From Diphasiastrum complanatum (taxonomy: Eukaryota; Streptophyta; Lycopodiopsida; Lycopodiales; Lycopodiaceae), in contig CM055096.1 of assembly GCA_029204225.1 (NCBI GenBank), forward strand, positions 58,539,600 through 58,603,599: DNA of 64,000 nt, in the 5' to 3' direction. The position numbers were made by a program, and so were the translations under genes. Position 1 is the first letter of the stretch; every line of letters starts with the position of its first letter. The notes under the pieces are model-generated. The model was given only the letters and a program-made list of their open reading frames with translations. It was not told the origin of the DNA and did not search any database. Of the stretch, positions 41,100 to 52,305 are shown in pieces.

Positions 41100-42305
41100 G
41101 TATTGGGAAATGGAAATATTTTTGGCTTTTCAAAAACAAGTTTTAAATATTCCCTTATTGGAAAACATATACATTGGAAAAAAAAAAACCAATACAAATA
41201 TCGTACAAGCTGATTTTACAGAGCGCGATATTGTTTTGAACAAAAGATAGCTACTTTGAACGCAATATAATAGAATCAAAGATATGATACAAGAACTTAC
41301 GTTTCGGGGTTTTAATGTACTAGAAATTTACACTGTATATAGTTTAAGAGATTTGCTTCAAAGTTAAATTTCCAAACCATGTAAACCAAATTGTCAAAAC
41401 ATAGATCGTATATGCAAACATGGGAAATTGCCAAAGATGCAATTTACTTGAAAAACTTGCATTTCGAAAGCAATAATACAGCCACGAACCAACTATGCAA
41501 AAATGGAAACGACTTTCTAACGTGATTGTTGGAAGATGGACAAGAATATGTCAAATCAACATCTGTAAGGAAAGCGGTTGGCGCAATTGGTAAGAATTGT
41601 ATCGGAAGAACTTGAAACTTTTCGTGCAATCAAATTTTTTCACTCAATAAGTTAAGGATATCAAATGAAACAGCTATTAGTGTAAACCAAAGTTTCAAAA
41701 AACCTTGCATTTATTATATCTTTGTAACGAACATGTATTCTAAAACGGGATTTTTTGGATTTCCAAAAAGGAATTCCAAATATTCAATTGCAGAAGAATA
41801 TATACATTGGAAAAAAAGTAATACAGATAATGTAAAAATTGATTTTACAAAAGCGAACATTATTACCTCCAACAATCTATAATAAAATCGAAGATTTGAT
41901 ACAAGATTAGGTTTGACTTACGTTTGTAGTTTGCAAATCACAAATTTAAACTGACATAGTTTAAGGGATTTGTTGTAAACTTACATTTTCAAAGCATGTA
42001 TGCTAAATTGTCAAAACATATAACATATACACGTACATTTGCACAAATTCAAGCAATTTTCAACAATTTTTCTGGAAGATGAACAACATAGCAAGTCAAG
42101 ATCTATAAGCAAGCAGTTGTCGTAGTTGGCTATCAGTGTAAACAAAAGTTCCAAAAAGCCGTGCATTTACTGTAGTAGTTTGTAGAACAAGAAACATGTA
42201 CCATCGTTGGTATTAACAAAGTCAACCATGACTAGGAACTAAAAGCATTTGTGAGTTATTAAACATATATAGATACACAACTATACTTACATTGTCATGT
42301 TCATG
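41100..42305 (-). repeat. Helitron intergenic region with approx. 640-bp direct repeat
   Basis: Between the RPA-like stop and the OTU ORF start lie two diverged copies of one segment: about 41120-41760 and 41765-42230. Shared blocks in order are 'tatacattggaaaaaaa' (41166, 41810), 'ttgattttacaa', 'gatttgatacaaga', 'agtttaag-gatttg', 'ctaaattgtcaaaacata', 'tggaagatg-acaa' and 'agtgtaaac-aaagtt'. There is no coding sequence. The repeat may contain the promoter of the OTU-Rep-helicase unit. Confidence 0.65.
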
Positions 42306-43903
42306 TTAAAACTTCGTTTCTTCATTTAGCATTGTAATGGCATTATCAGCAGAGGTAGAGCATTCCACCATTGGCAAGTCAGCTTCTTGAAAGGGTTCCA
42401 TACAAAGTTGCGAAGTACTTGCATTAGTTCTAGCAATTTGAGTAAAAATAGGCATGCGAGCAGGTATAGAACTGCAACATACAATTTGAACAAAGGATTT
42501 AGAAAACCAGAAACAAGAAAACCGAAATAATTGGGGTACGTAAAAAATTGCATACTATCAAAAATACATGTATGTACCGTGTGCAAGGCATCTCCACTCC
42601 AATAAGATTGTTTTGACCATCAAGTTGATATTTTGCTTTTGTGTCAACAGCCACCATTTTCCCGCGAATGGAGATTGGGTCTTTTTCATATGCTATTGGC
42701 AATGATTCAGGTAGATCCAATATTTTTTGGACCCATTCATCATAAATATTCACCGCCACAATTTTACCATTGTCATCTTCAATTTCTGCCGTAAGCACAC
42801 CCACTTTTTTCAACAATGTGATATTATCACATGTACGGCAAAAACATGTTGTGAATGACTTTCTAGTGATCTTCTTGGATTGGCAAATAGAACAGACAAA
42901 GTCGATCGGTGGAGCATTTATATTTGTAATTTTCAATGTTCCGAATACCTACATGCGTACATTTCCCAACATTTGTTTCAAGTTTATACATTCGAAGCAT
43001 GTACCATAAAACAATAACACATGCAAGGAAACACATAAAACATAAATGTAAAATTGTAACACATGAAAGTTATTCAAGTACACCTCCAATTCCAACAGCT
43101 ACAGCTTGAGCGACATGGAATTCTTGGACATCCAACAAAAGCTTTTGAAATGCCAAATCATGGATTGCCGCAAAAATTGTATAAGATTGCATAGTAAGTC
43201 GAATCAACCCATTCCTGAGTGTGCCTTGGACATTTTTTAGCATTGTGATAACTGGACGACCTTGTCGGAAAACTTTTTCTAGTTCAAAATATTGAGCACG
43301 AGTCGCTTCCCAAAATGAAACCTATCAAATCCATGTGCATGTTTTAAAAACAACAAATCCGAATAACAAAACTTGTGGGAAATACATAAACCTATTATAG
43401 GAAGTTGAATGAGGTTAACAACTAACCGTTTGAATGTCATTTGCCAATAAATAGTAGAAGCAATAAAACAGTATTAGGAAATCCATTATGCAACTAACTT
43501 TAAGGAAGTCAAAATCAAGACCTAATTTTATTAGGCATAACAGAAAGTGATCCCAGTAGGTTATTGCAAATTAAAATATCGAAATAACAGAAAGTGATCC
43601 CAATACGTAATTGCAAATTGGAATTGTCAAGTATCAATTGGCAAATGACGAATCCCTCAAGGAAAGTATTGAATAGATGCGCCATTGCGCGTGTTTGTGT
43701 AATTGAATATTGATCGCAATGAATAATTGCAAGATAGAATATTGAAATTGTCAAATATCGATCAGTATATCATGAATCCTCCAAGGACCGTATTGAATAG
43801 ATGCGCGAGTGCGCATATAAAATACCTGCATCTGTCAACGTCGTCTGCTCATCACTTTGGTATTCCATTGCTTCTTCGACTGTTATGGTAATGAAACTAA
43901 AAC
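42306..43903 (-). CDS. RPA-like single-stranded-DNA-binding protein, spliced, 5' part uncertain
   Basis: Three minus-strand exons join in frame: 43321-43082, 42948-42578 and 42471-42306 (stop TAA 42308-42306), with GT-AG introns. The first encodes an OB-fold (VSFWEATRAQYFELEK, GRPVITMLKNVQGTL) like RPA1 DNA-binding domain B. The second has a zinc ribbon (CSICQ ... CFCRTC) as in the RPA1 C-terminal OB-fold, then LLKKVGVLTAEIEDDNGKI. The third ends MLNEETKF. A candidate upstream exon, 43903-43826 (FSFITITVEEAMEYQ, LTDAG), has good splice sites but its phase does not fit the next exon, so an exon is missing or lost. Plant Helitrons commonly carry RPA genes; this one lies in the same orientation as Rep-helicase and would coat single-stranded intermediates. 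Confidence 0.78.
43530..43825. repeat. Short tandem repeats with GC hairpins inside the RPA-like locus
   Basis: 'aataacagaaagtgatccca' occurs twice about 45 bases apart, and a unit of about 123 bp (gaattgtcaa-tatc ... tattgaatagatgcgc) occurs at about 43621 and 43744. Each ends in a small GC stem (GCGCCATTGCGC, GCGCGAGTGCGC). Confidence 0.6.
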
Positions 43904-44484
43904 CTACAATGATCAACCCAAAATACAAATAGGGAACAAGCAAAAGTTACAAACAATCATGACAAATTTTAGATTGCCTAATACATGGAATGTGAATGGT
44001 ACATGAAATCATAGGCGAACACTAAAACAGTGCCAAAAATGAGCCAATTCTCTATGAACAAATACGAAACCATATTAGCGGTAGTTTAGTAGCACACACA
44101 TGGAACTTTATCGAACCATAATTTTTGTATACCGCAAAATAAAGGCAATGGTTGTTTTAACAAACACGCATATGATGTACTGTAATTTAGAACATGAAAA
44201 TCTAGAACTGGAGCAAGGCAAGAAACAAGGATGCTCAAATAACCCAAAATCCATGTAGTTGTAAATGACCAAGTCTAAGATGGTAATACATGTTACATCT
44301 CAAAAGCTACTTCTATGACATTGTAAGCCCTCAATTGGTCATTACATAAACCATTTTCACATGCAAACACAGTAAATGCGTAACGGTATGTCTATGACAT
44401 ATATATACAATCATAGTGAGTCTCTATTTCATAAGCATGTGGAAATCACTCATAAAATGGGTACAGAAACGCCTCCCCTCGCTC

Positions 44485-44519
<35 letters not shown>

Positions 44520-45399
44520 GCTCGTGTTTTTTGCAAAGTAAGATAGTGCATTCCAGTTATTGACGGCAGACTGTCTGGTGAATGAAAATGAGCATTGGGA
44601 TTGATTATTTTTTTGGTTTCACCTTTGTGCCAAGTCCAATTGAAACGACAAATTACAACATCTTTTCTTAGTGGTGAGTCTAGTGACCTAACTTGACTGA
44701 GGGTAACTATCTAGGATGTTAGGATCATTGCTATGTTGATTGGCTAGGTGAACTCTAGGTTTGTGCTTTCGTTTTGTGGGTTGACATATTGCGTTGGCTT
44801 ATATGGAAAACACTCATGATATGTTGATTTTGTTAGTTGGCTTGCTTGGATTGCTCTAGAATGGCTATTTAGAGCCCATGCTAAAGTGATGCCAAGTTAA
44901 CTCTTAGTTGTGTTTTTGTTGGGATCATGTCCAAGCTAGGTTAGTTCCCTAACACTCTCACCTCATGAAACAAATGTTGGATTGCATGTTGGACTTTGTG
45001 TATTGATGGTTGATATGATCAAACAAGGAGTTGAACCAGGTTACTGACTCTGCTCCCCTGAAGGTAAACACCCTTCACTTACTAGTGCAACGGAATGATA
45101 TTTGAAAAGTCTGTGGTGGACAACACCTCCACAAGGTAATGTAAGGACGCCATGTAGTTGAGCCATCATGACACTATTGACTCTTGGGAGTAAGGCCTAG
45201 GTAAAGATAGAGAACATATGCACGTTCTAAAGTCCAAGTTATTTGACTTTAATCCCGTCATTATAGAAATTTGTATAGTAGGCTTAACTTCAGAGTTAGC
45301 TTCTTAAACTGGTGTTAATCAGCAACATTAATCTTTAATGTTTGGTTTTAGGCAGCAAGTTTACGTCAATGTAATGAAGTTTAATCAAGTTAAGCCTCT
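43904..45399. other. No gene seen; (CT)n at 44491-44517
   Basis: Mostly AT-rich and unassigned. The right boundary of the Helitron should lie in or near here, but I could not identify its terminal dinucleotide. A short CT run interrupts it at 44491-44517. Confidence 0.45.
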
Positions 45400-45590
45400 C
45401 GAGGCATCACCTACGCCGCCGCAACATGGTCAACTCTCTCCCTCTCTAGATCTCCTGGTGTCTCTCGATCTCAGTCTCGATCTAACGCGTAGTGTTCCCG
45501 TTCTGCTGTTAGATCAGTACCAGTAGCAGCAGCTAGCGCTTGTGTCGCATCCAGCGAAGGCTCCTGATCGTGTTGGGCAGGTGTGTCATG
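45400..45590 (+). other. GC-rich possible 5' exon or untranslated leader
   Basis: A local rise in GC and CpG, CTCTCTC and AGCAGCAG motifs, a very short ORF (MVNSLPL at 45425) and a donor-like GGGCAG/GTGTGTC near 45580 resemble a plant 5' leader exon. No downstream coding link could be shown. This is inference only. Confidence 0.25.
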
Positions 45591-46603
45591 TTATTTGGGA
45601 TCGGTACTGACACAACCTCAGGAACTATCGGGCTTAGCAGAAATGGTGTTCAGCCTCGGTACGTTACTGTCACAATCTTCAGTATCCAAGTCAAGAATTG
45701 CGTGTGCCAGATCTGCGTTCTGTGATTGGACTTCTTTTCAAATGAAATTATGACCTTTTGCCTGATTTCTGACTTTCTTGGTTATCGGCTTTTTGAAACC
45801 TGCTTATTTCTACCTCTCTTTTAGGAGTGGAGTTTCTGCTGACGTTTGAGAAATTAGGAATCAATGTACGAGATTGAAAATAGCTTCGAAGATTGTACAC
45901 ACTTTATGGAATGAGATGCAACCTAAATTTTTCTTTTCCATCCCATCGTTGATAATAATAGTAACCGACTTTGAATTCCTAATCTCTACATGGCTAGTGG
46001 TTATAGAAAAGAAAACAGCAAAACCTCTCTACGCACTGTAGCAATCCCATTAGACGCTAGCAGCAACTGGATCCATCATTTGCAAGCATAGTACTGAAAG
46101 TTCTCGTTGATTAAGAAAGCATTCTACTAGATTCTAGTTATAATCTGCAATTTGATTGATTACAGGCATGGGCAAGGACAGCTCGTTTCTGATTCCTGAG
46201 GCAATTAGTTTCCTCTACTTTTCTGGTTCAACCGGAAGCACTTACAGTTTCAGTCTAGCAGGCAATCACTTGAGAACTTAAATTCTAAGATTATAATTTC
46301 TTGCAGGGTCTAAATTTGTAGACGTGCATCATATGCATCCACGTCTTGAATCCAAGAATAGCTCATTCAATATTATGTTATGAAGCTACATTTTACTTTT
46401 TCATTTGGAAGATACATTTCGCTGTTGATCTGACCGTATTCTACTTAAATAAAATGTTTATTTATATTATATGTATTCATAGTAGATCAGTTTTGACTAG
46501 GCTTATATTGATACGACTGATTGTTTTTAGCACATATATAGATACATATATATATATGTGTGTATTGTGTGTGCTTGCGCAGAACTGTATGTATATATTG
46601 TAG

Positions 46604-47200
46604 GTCGAATGCCCACACTTACGTGAACATTTTCCCAAGTTTCAGAAATTAGAAAGTTGCATGTCACAGTCAAATTTCCAAGTACGCTCTCTCTGAGGAT
46701 GTATTTTAAGCAATGCAGAGAAGGCGCTGTAAATGAGATCATTACAACAAGCTGGTTCGAATTGCAACAAGAAACAATTATGGGAACAAAACCTGATATG
46801 GATGAGCATTTTGTTATGAGCCCCGAGACTGCGGAGAGGGTTCTGATGCATCCACATTATGAACACAGAAGACAAACCCAGGTATTTGCTGGACTCTGTA
46901 GGACGAGACCTGTCGAATTCACAAAGTGAAATGATTGGCTCTTGTAGGAACGTTAACAAGATTCAGAAGAATCCACAAGCCTTAAAATCTACAGATTTCT
47001 TTAAGGATGATAATGAAGGAAACAATATCCTTGAAACTGGAATAAATAAAGGCAAGAATTCAGTCTGGGAGGATGTATCCTCGCTGGGCAATTTAGAATG
47101 CGCAGAAAATGGAGACGTGAACTTCGATGAGTTCAGAACCCTCTCCAAAAGATGGCGATCAGCCTTCCCTATTGACTGGTTAGTAGAGGACGAAACGACC
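46604..47200 (+). pseudogene. Exon-like coding segment of unknown identity
   Basis: An acceptor (TGTAG at 46599-46603) opens a frame VECPHLREHFPKFQ ... MYFKQCREGAVNEIITTSWF ... PETAERVLMHPHYEHRR, ending at a donor-like CAG/GTATTT at 46881/46882. The following 300 bases are open in a different frame (RYLLDSVGRDLSNSQ ... FRTLSKRWRSAFPIDWLVED). Either these are two exons or a frameshifted single one. Composition looks coding, but I recognise no family. Confidence 0.4.
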
Positions 47201-47247
47201 ATCTACAGCTCTCCGTGTCTCTTGCTTGTGTGTGTGTGTTTACCTGG

Positions 47248-47335
47248 ACCTCCTCGCAACACCAGCTCCTCTGCACCACGATCTCTTCAGCACCTCCTCG
47301 CAACACGAGCTCTTCTGCACCACGATCTCTTCAGC
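47248..47335. repeat. 44-bp tandem duplication
   Basis: The unit 'acctcctcgcaacac' ... 'ctgcaccacgatctcttcag' is repeated at 47248-47291 and 47292-47335 with two or three changes. Confidence 0.85.
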
Positions 47336-47556
47336 AGATGCGAGCGTATGCGTCTGTCTCAGCAACGAGATAGAAACGCTGCTCTGTCTCAGTGTCTCAG
47401 CAAGTCAGCAGTCCCAGCAACAAGATAAAAATTCTGCTGTGAGCGTTAGCACTTATCACCTGCAGCGGATAAGTATGATGACATAATGGTTCACATGACG
47501 TTCACGTGCACAGCGAATAATATCATGAATTGTTCAAATCCGAAAGGATTCTAATG

Positions 47557-47874
47557 CCACCTCCATTGCCAGCGGAAACCCTAGCAGCTCGTTTATCTTT
47601 GTTCGGCCTGCCACTTATACGATCGGGCCGCCGGCTAGGGTTAGGTGCAGCAGCAGCGGCTGACGCTCTTTGCACTTCAGCCGAAGCAGGCTCCTCGGTG
47701 TCAGCTATCATCCAGACTCCACTACCCCAAGCAACCCCGAGGCTTGCATCGGAGACATGATCAGTCACTGCAGGAACCGGGAAGTCTTTATCTTCGAGAC
47801 AGAGCTCACAAACAACAGACAAACAGAAACTTAAAAAGGTTTCAAATAAGAAGAGCAAGAGAGTAAACCAATGA
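47557..47874 (+). pseudogene. CpG-rich coding-like segment, unknown
   Basis: The plus frame reads MPPPLPAETLAARLSLFGLP, LGLGAAAAADALC and TPLPQATPRLASET, then a TGA, then a basic tail SVTAGTGKSLSSRQSS ... KKVSNKKSKRVNQ in the same frame. The TGA is one C-to-T step from CGA. It could be a short nuclear or organelle-targeted protein or a decayed exon. The opposite strand is also open by chance. Confidence 0.3.
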
Positions 47875-47919
47875 ATAGACACGTGCTCACCATCAACTGG
47901 TTTCAATTCTGACCATGAG

Positions 47920-48144
47920 TTGAAGGATGCCACATCTATCGTCAAGGATGAGACCATGCGAGAAAACGAAGTCACGGTGAAAGCCAAACATTTTGTGCAT
48001 GCTGTTAGGGCTGTAAAGAACGTTGTGGCTCTTTTCGAGGGTGTCGGGAGTGAGTCAAAGCTTCAAGTTGCCAATGCATTGTTGACAGAGGGTGAATACG
48101 TGAATATAGTTTTGAATATCCTGAATTCGGGAATGCGTTCATGA
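47920..48144 (+). other. Short open frame, unknown
   Basis: A 74-codon frame (MKDATSIVKDETMRENEV ... HAVRAVKNVVALFEGVG) looks helical and not low-complexity. It has no recognised domain and may be a fragment of the neighbouring decayed gene. Confidence 0.25.
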
Positions 48145-48162
48145 AAAGAAGGACTCTTGATT

Positions 48163-48382
48163 TGTTGAGCCAGCCAGAGTTATGTCATTGGTTTCCAGAG
48201 CCCACATGATCTGTTGAGCCAGCCAGAAATATGTCATTGGTTTCCAGAGCCGTCGCACATCGCACCAGCAGTTGTTCCATGTAATTGGCATCACGAATTC
48301 CTCCTAAAAAGCCAAGGCTCTTCACCGTCAATACAGCAAAAGGCCAGCTTTCTTCTGCTACGTTTGGTGCCTGATCTTGCAT
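48163..48382 (-). pseudogene. GRAS-family fragment with internal 49-bp tandem duplication
   Basis: On the minus strand, ANYMEQLLVRCATALETND followed (after a frame change) by LAQQIMW matches the first leucine-heptad segment of plant GRAS regulators. A 49-bp unit encoding ALETND-LAGSTQQIMW is duplicated in tandem (48163-48211 and 48212-48260), which breaks the frame. Upstream residues (NVAEESWPFAVLTVKSLGFL) may be intact exon sequence. The rest of the GRAS domain is absent, so it is a fragment or pseudogene. Confidence 0.5.
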
Positions 48383-48659
48383 GAGGATCAGCTGGCTTCT
48401 TGTAAACGAACTTCTTTTGCAATCGTTGATTTTTGTCTTTCATTAGTAAGCAACAGCACCTTGGACAGATCTGAGCTCACAGCCATGTTGTGTAGGTGCT
48501 GCCTTGACCGTGAAATCGTGTAGCTCAGGCATCCCAAAGGAAGCCGAGAACCACGACTTAGCTTCCCAGCCTTTAACTCTTGCCATCCAAACCCACTTGA
48601 CATACAAGCAGCCAACTCGCCAATAACGATCAGAATTAACCAACTTGAAGTTCCGAAAA

Positions 48660-49090
48660 TTAACATTGAGATCCAACTTGGCGCCATGCCAGATCGGGGG
48701 TCCCGATGTGGGTGACTTCCCTCCAAGCAAGTCGCCCGACATACATCAAACTTAACCAACTCGAAGCTTCGTTACAAACAAGTAACATCCATTCCAAGCA
48801 AGCGGTCTGACTTACATCAGACTTAACCAACTGAAAGCTTCGTCACGAGCGCTGGAAGCCAACCTGGCGCCACGCCAGACTGGACAGCCATAAACAGGTA
48901 ACTTCCACCCAAGCAAGCCATCCAACTCAGCCGACAGGTTAGAGCCCGTTCCCCAAGAACTTAACCCATTCATGTTCATGCAAGGAACACTCAGGACCAC
49001 AAGCCGCGACAGATATGGAGACAACCAGTTCCTGGACCAAATGGTCCCGACAGCATACCGCTGGCGCCACGAACCGAATGGTCCCGAACT
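48660..49090. repeat. Degenerate duplicated blocks
   Basis: 'caacttggcgccatgccaga' recurs as 'caacctggcgccacgccaga' (48672, 48863), 'acatcaaacttaaccaact' as 'acatcagacttaaccaact' (48744, 48815), and 'aatggtcccga' twice (49040, 49079). This suggests an old tandem duplication. No gene is recognised. Confidence 0.5.
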
Positions 49091-49595
49091 TCATATTTTG
49101 TACTATAGTGGCTTCGGAGTCAAGAATAACGGATGATCACTCTAGCAGTTGTGACGTTCTGCCCTCTCTTGTTGTAGACTACCAATGGCAAACCATTCAT
49201 ACAAATGTGGTTGAATGGTGAGAATGTCTGCTTTTCCTTGGAAAATCTGGTGATTATGTGTTTGTGATCATAACTGATGTCATAACATCTCTTGATGCAT
49301 GATTTTTTTCTCGATCAAAGTGAAATGCGGAAGGCGCCCATCTTCGTTGTTGTCTATCCGGCCTCCATAATGGAGCCTGCTTCGTTCTTTGCTGCTAAAC
49401 GAGCTATTGGTCTTATTCTTGCCCATATAGGGCGTATCATTGACCTCATATCTTAACCTCCTCTTGCTGCGCTCACACCATCTGATATTGTCACCACTGT
49501 CTAATCTGTATCCATGCCTGTGGGCATCGTCCCTCGCCATCGCCAAAGCTAGTTAGCTCGTTCGCTTGCTCAAGAGGTAGGCCAAATGGCCGTGT
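49091..49595. other. No gene seen
   Basis: The minus ORF at 49280-49546 is short and charged with no family features. Confidence 0.4.
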
Positions 49596-49615
49596 CCCAA
49601 CCCGAACAGAGGTAA

Positions 49616-49700
49616 GGAGAGAGAGAGAGCGGCGAGGGAGAGTTAGTGCAAGAGAGAGAGACGTGCGAGAGAGATAGAGAGCGGTGAGGGAGAGCTAGAC

Positions 49701-49740
<40 letters not shown>
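49616..49740. repeat. (GA)n-rich tract
   Basis: GAGAGA blocks separated by GCGGTGAGGGAGAG-like spacers end in a pure GA run at about 49704-49740. Confidence 0.85.
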
Positions 49741-49743
<3 letters not shown>

Positions 49744-49754
49744 CGTGTAGACGG

Positions 49755-50434
49755 TGTGGTGGCATACCGTTGGCGTCCCGGGATACGACCCTCAGCTATG
49801 TGCCAACTTAAAAATTTTGAAGCGGCCTTACAACTGGCGCTTTTACCAAACACTGAAACCCAGAAGGTAATCAGAGTCAGTTTGAGGAAAATCCCACTTT
49901 ATTGATAAATCTGAGAAGGTTATATTTCAAGTGTGTGACCGACCTTAGTCTCTGGGGCGCTAGCATGCCAAGGCGAGAGCCATGACAACATTCCAGCAAG
50001 GGAGGCTGAGACTTGGTTGGAGCTCGCCCTGAGTCGCAACCCGCACTCCCCTATAGTATTGGTGGGATTCGGCACCCCCCCTCATACCAAGCACTCTACC
50101 CAGGCTGGTAAAGCACGTTTTTCTCTCTCTAGGATTTTCTCTTTCTAGAAAGTCATTTTCTCTCTCTAGATTTTATTGATCCCTAGCCTTCCTTTAATCA
50201 TGCCTAGATCGTGTGAGGTGATTGCACATCGATCTGAGCTCTCTGGACTTCGCTAGAACCGATCAAAGATTTTCAGCCATAAGAACTTGGCGCCGGCTGG
50301 ACTCTTGTCACAGTGGCGCCGGGAGTGGCGCCGGCGCCGTTGGTGCCGGGAGCAGCAGGGGCGCTGCTGGCGTCGGGGACAATGCTGGCGCCAGTGGCAC
50401 CGGAAGTAAAGCTTATGAAGATAGCTTTACAACA
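49755..50434 (-). repeat. Solo gypsy-type LTR related to the E/F family
   Basis: On the minus strand it starts TGTTGTAAAGC (ends at 50434) and finishes near TGTGGTGGC (49755). It shares with the E/F LTR the order 'aaagcacg-ttt', 'ggattcggc-cccccctc', 'ctcccctatag' and 'actttattgata'. No internal region flanks it. A cluster of GGCGCC palindromes lies at 50290-50400. No target duplication is obvious. Confidence 0.7.
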
Positions 50435-51171
50435 AATCGGAGTATTGAACTGCTCAAGAATCTCGTTCATACATTCTGGAAAATTTAATAAAGCCATATA
50501 CTAAGAGCATAGGGGTGGTACTTTTACATCATATCATTTTCTTTACAATGTTCAATGCGAAAACATTCAGATTATTGTTCAGAAAATGAGCGCAAAATGT
50601 ATCTCACTCCAGTAACAACAGAAAAGGTAATCCCCACAAGCTCGATGGTGCCGAGAATTTTGAGTTGCGTCGTTGTTGGAAGGGAACCCGGGGCGGCTTT
50701 GGAGCTTTCACCCATCCACCTTCTGAGATTAAAGGCAACTTCTTGTGCCTGTCTGGTACCACCACTATCTCATACGCAAAGAGCGAGGAAGATCTTCTCG
50801 ATGACTCAATTAGAACGAATCATTCTGCCCAACCACAGTTGCAAAATTGATAATTAAGCTCAAATTCAACCACAATTCTTGATCATCTGCAAGGAACTGC
50901 GTCGCAACATGCTTATCATTAAAAGCATTTGATACGTCCCCACATTCAAAGGCTTCAAGTTGCGTCCCTGAGTCTTTCATGAACCAGCAACCCCTTAAGA
51001 TAGACAGCAAGCAGATGAATAATGAGACGATAATAATGAAAAAAGAGCGGGAAAATGGTATGCCATTCTATCTTCGGATGGGCATTGGCATTTGCATATG
51101 CATTGGCATTCGCAAATTTGTGAGTGAAGACGATCAGTCATCTCTCTTGCATGCGCGCTCTCCTCTGCTCG

Positions 51172-51175
<4 letters not shown>
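50435..51175. other. No gene recognised
   Basis: Short plus frames at 50555-50857 show no family features. Confidence 0.4.

Positions 51176-51179
<4 letters not shown>

Positions 51180-51227
<48 letters not shown>
51180..51227. repeat. (CT)n microsatellite
   Basis: A CT run of about 24 repeats flanked by GCTCGCTCG. Confidence 0.95.
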
Positions 51228-51230
<3 letters not shown>

Positions 51231-51419
51231 CGTTCGACTTGCCTCGATGAATATAATTATTTTCCATTCCATTAAAGCTTCCTAGAGGGTAAAGGAACTG
51301 TGAAGCCTGTTTCTTGAAAGCTGTGAGTAGATTCAACCAAAGCCCTATGAGAGAGAGAGATATATATAGATAGATAGAGAGTGGAGGATTGGTGGGAATA
51401 ATGTGTATGCATGGGGCAG

Positions 51420-51593
51420 GATGCATACATCCTCCTCCCATGCATGCATCTAAAAACAATTAGTTAGTTTTTTTAAAAAGTGCATGGGTAGGAAGATGCA
51501 CCCATGCCACCATCTCACCATGGGTGCATCTTCCTACCCATGCATAGGCACAAATGTGACACACAAATATTTATATATATATATATATAGATG

Positions 51594-51629
<36 letters not shown>

Positions 51630-51692
51630 TGTATATATATATATGTATATGTATGTATATGTATATATATATACACATATATGTATACATAT
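51420..51692. repeat. Inverted GCATGGG motifs and (TA)/(GTAT)n tracts
   Basis: 'gatgcatacatcc...cccatgcatgcatc' and 'gggtaggaagatgcacccatg' with its reverse complement at 51500-51542 form a palindrome of about 20-bp arms. TA and GTAT microsatellites follow at 51568-51690. Confidence 0.75.
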
Positions 51693-51694
51693 AT

Positions 51695-52305
51695 ATGGCT
51701 AGTGAGATAGGTCTCAAACTAAGTTGCAAGATCTCATGTTGGAGTTGGTAGTACATCTTTTAAAGATCCATTATCGAGAGAGAAGCAACACCTTTTGATC
51801 CATTACAAGACATCTTTTTACTTTTCATGGCTTTCATAGGTTCCTTCCTATTGAAATCAAGTGAGAGATTGAACACCTCCAATTATGCCATTTGGAAGGT
51901 GAGGATGGAGTCCATTTTGGTGCTCCAAGATGTGATGGATATTGTGCTAGAACTTGAGGAGGAGTCTCAAGTGCTCCAAGAGGTCCAAAAGTACAAAAAG
52001 AGGGCCAGGATGGCCTTACACATCATAAAGATAATGTTTCCAATTAAGTGTTGTAGGAGATTGGCTCATGTACCACATCCAAGGAGGCTTGGGACACATT
52101 GAAATCCATCTATGATGGAGAGGTGAAAGCATACTTCACAAAGGACAAGCCACGAGAGGAAAGGGACAAAGAGAATCATAAACATTTCAAGAAGGACAAG
52201 TCAAAGGAGGAGAGTGATGAGGAGTCATCACAAACATCAACAAGTTGCAAATCCAACAAAAAGTGCTTCCTTTGTGATAAGAAGGGGCCTTTTACTTCTA
52301 CTTAA
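51695..52305 (+). pseudogene. Copia 'A'-family leader end and deleted gag
   Basis: Leader sequence (shared with 7500-7614) precedes an ATG at 51827: MAFIGSFLLKSSERLNTSN, IWKVRMESILVLQDVMDIV, KYKKRARMALHIIK. A frameshift near 52045 and an internal deletion join it to the basic tail at 52099 (VKAYFTKDKPREERDKENH ... CKSNKKCFLCDKKG). The CCHC knuckle is cut after its first two cysteines. Confidence 0.85.

Noticed and set aside
45338-45725. Short plus-strand frames near 45.4 kb as protein genes
   Set aside because: They contain no family features, start within likely untranslated sequence and show low-complexity Ser-Leu-Asp content.
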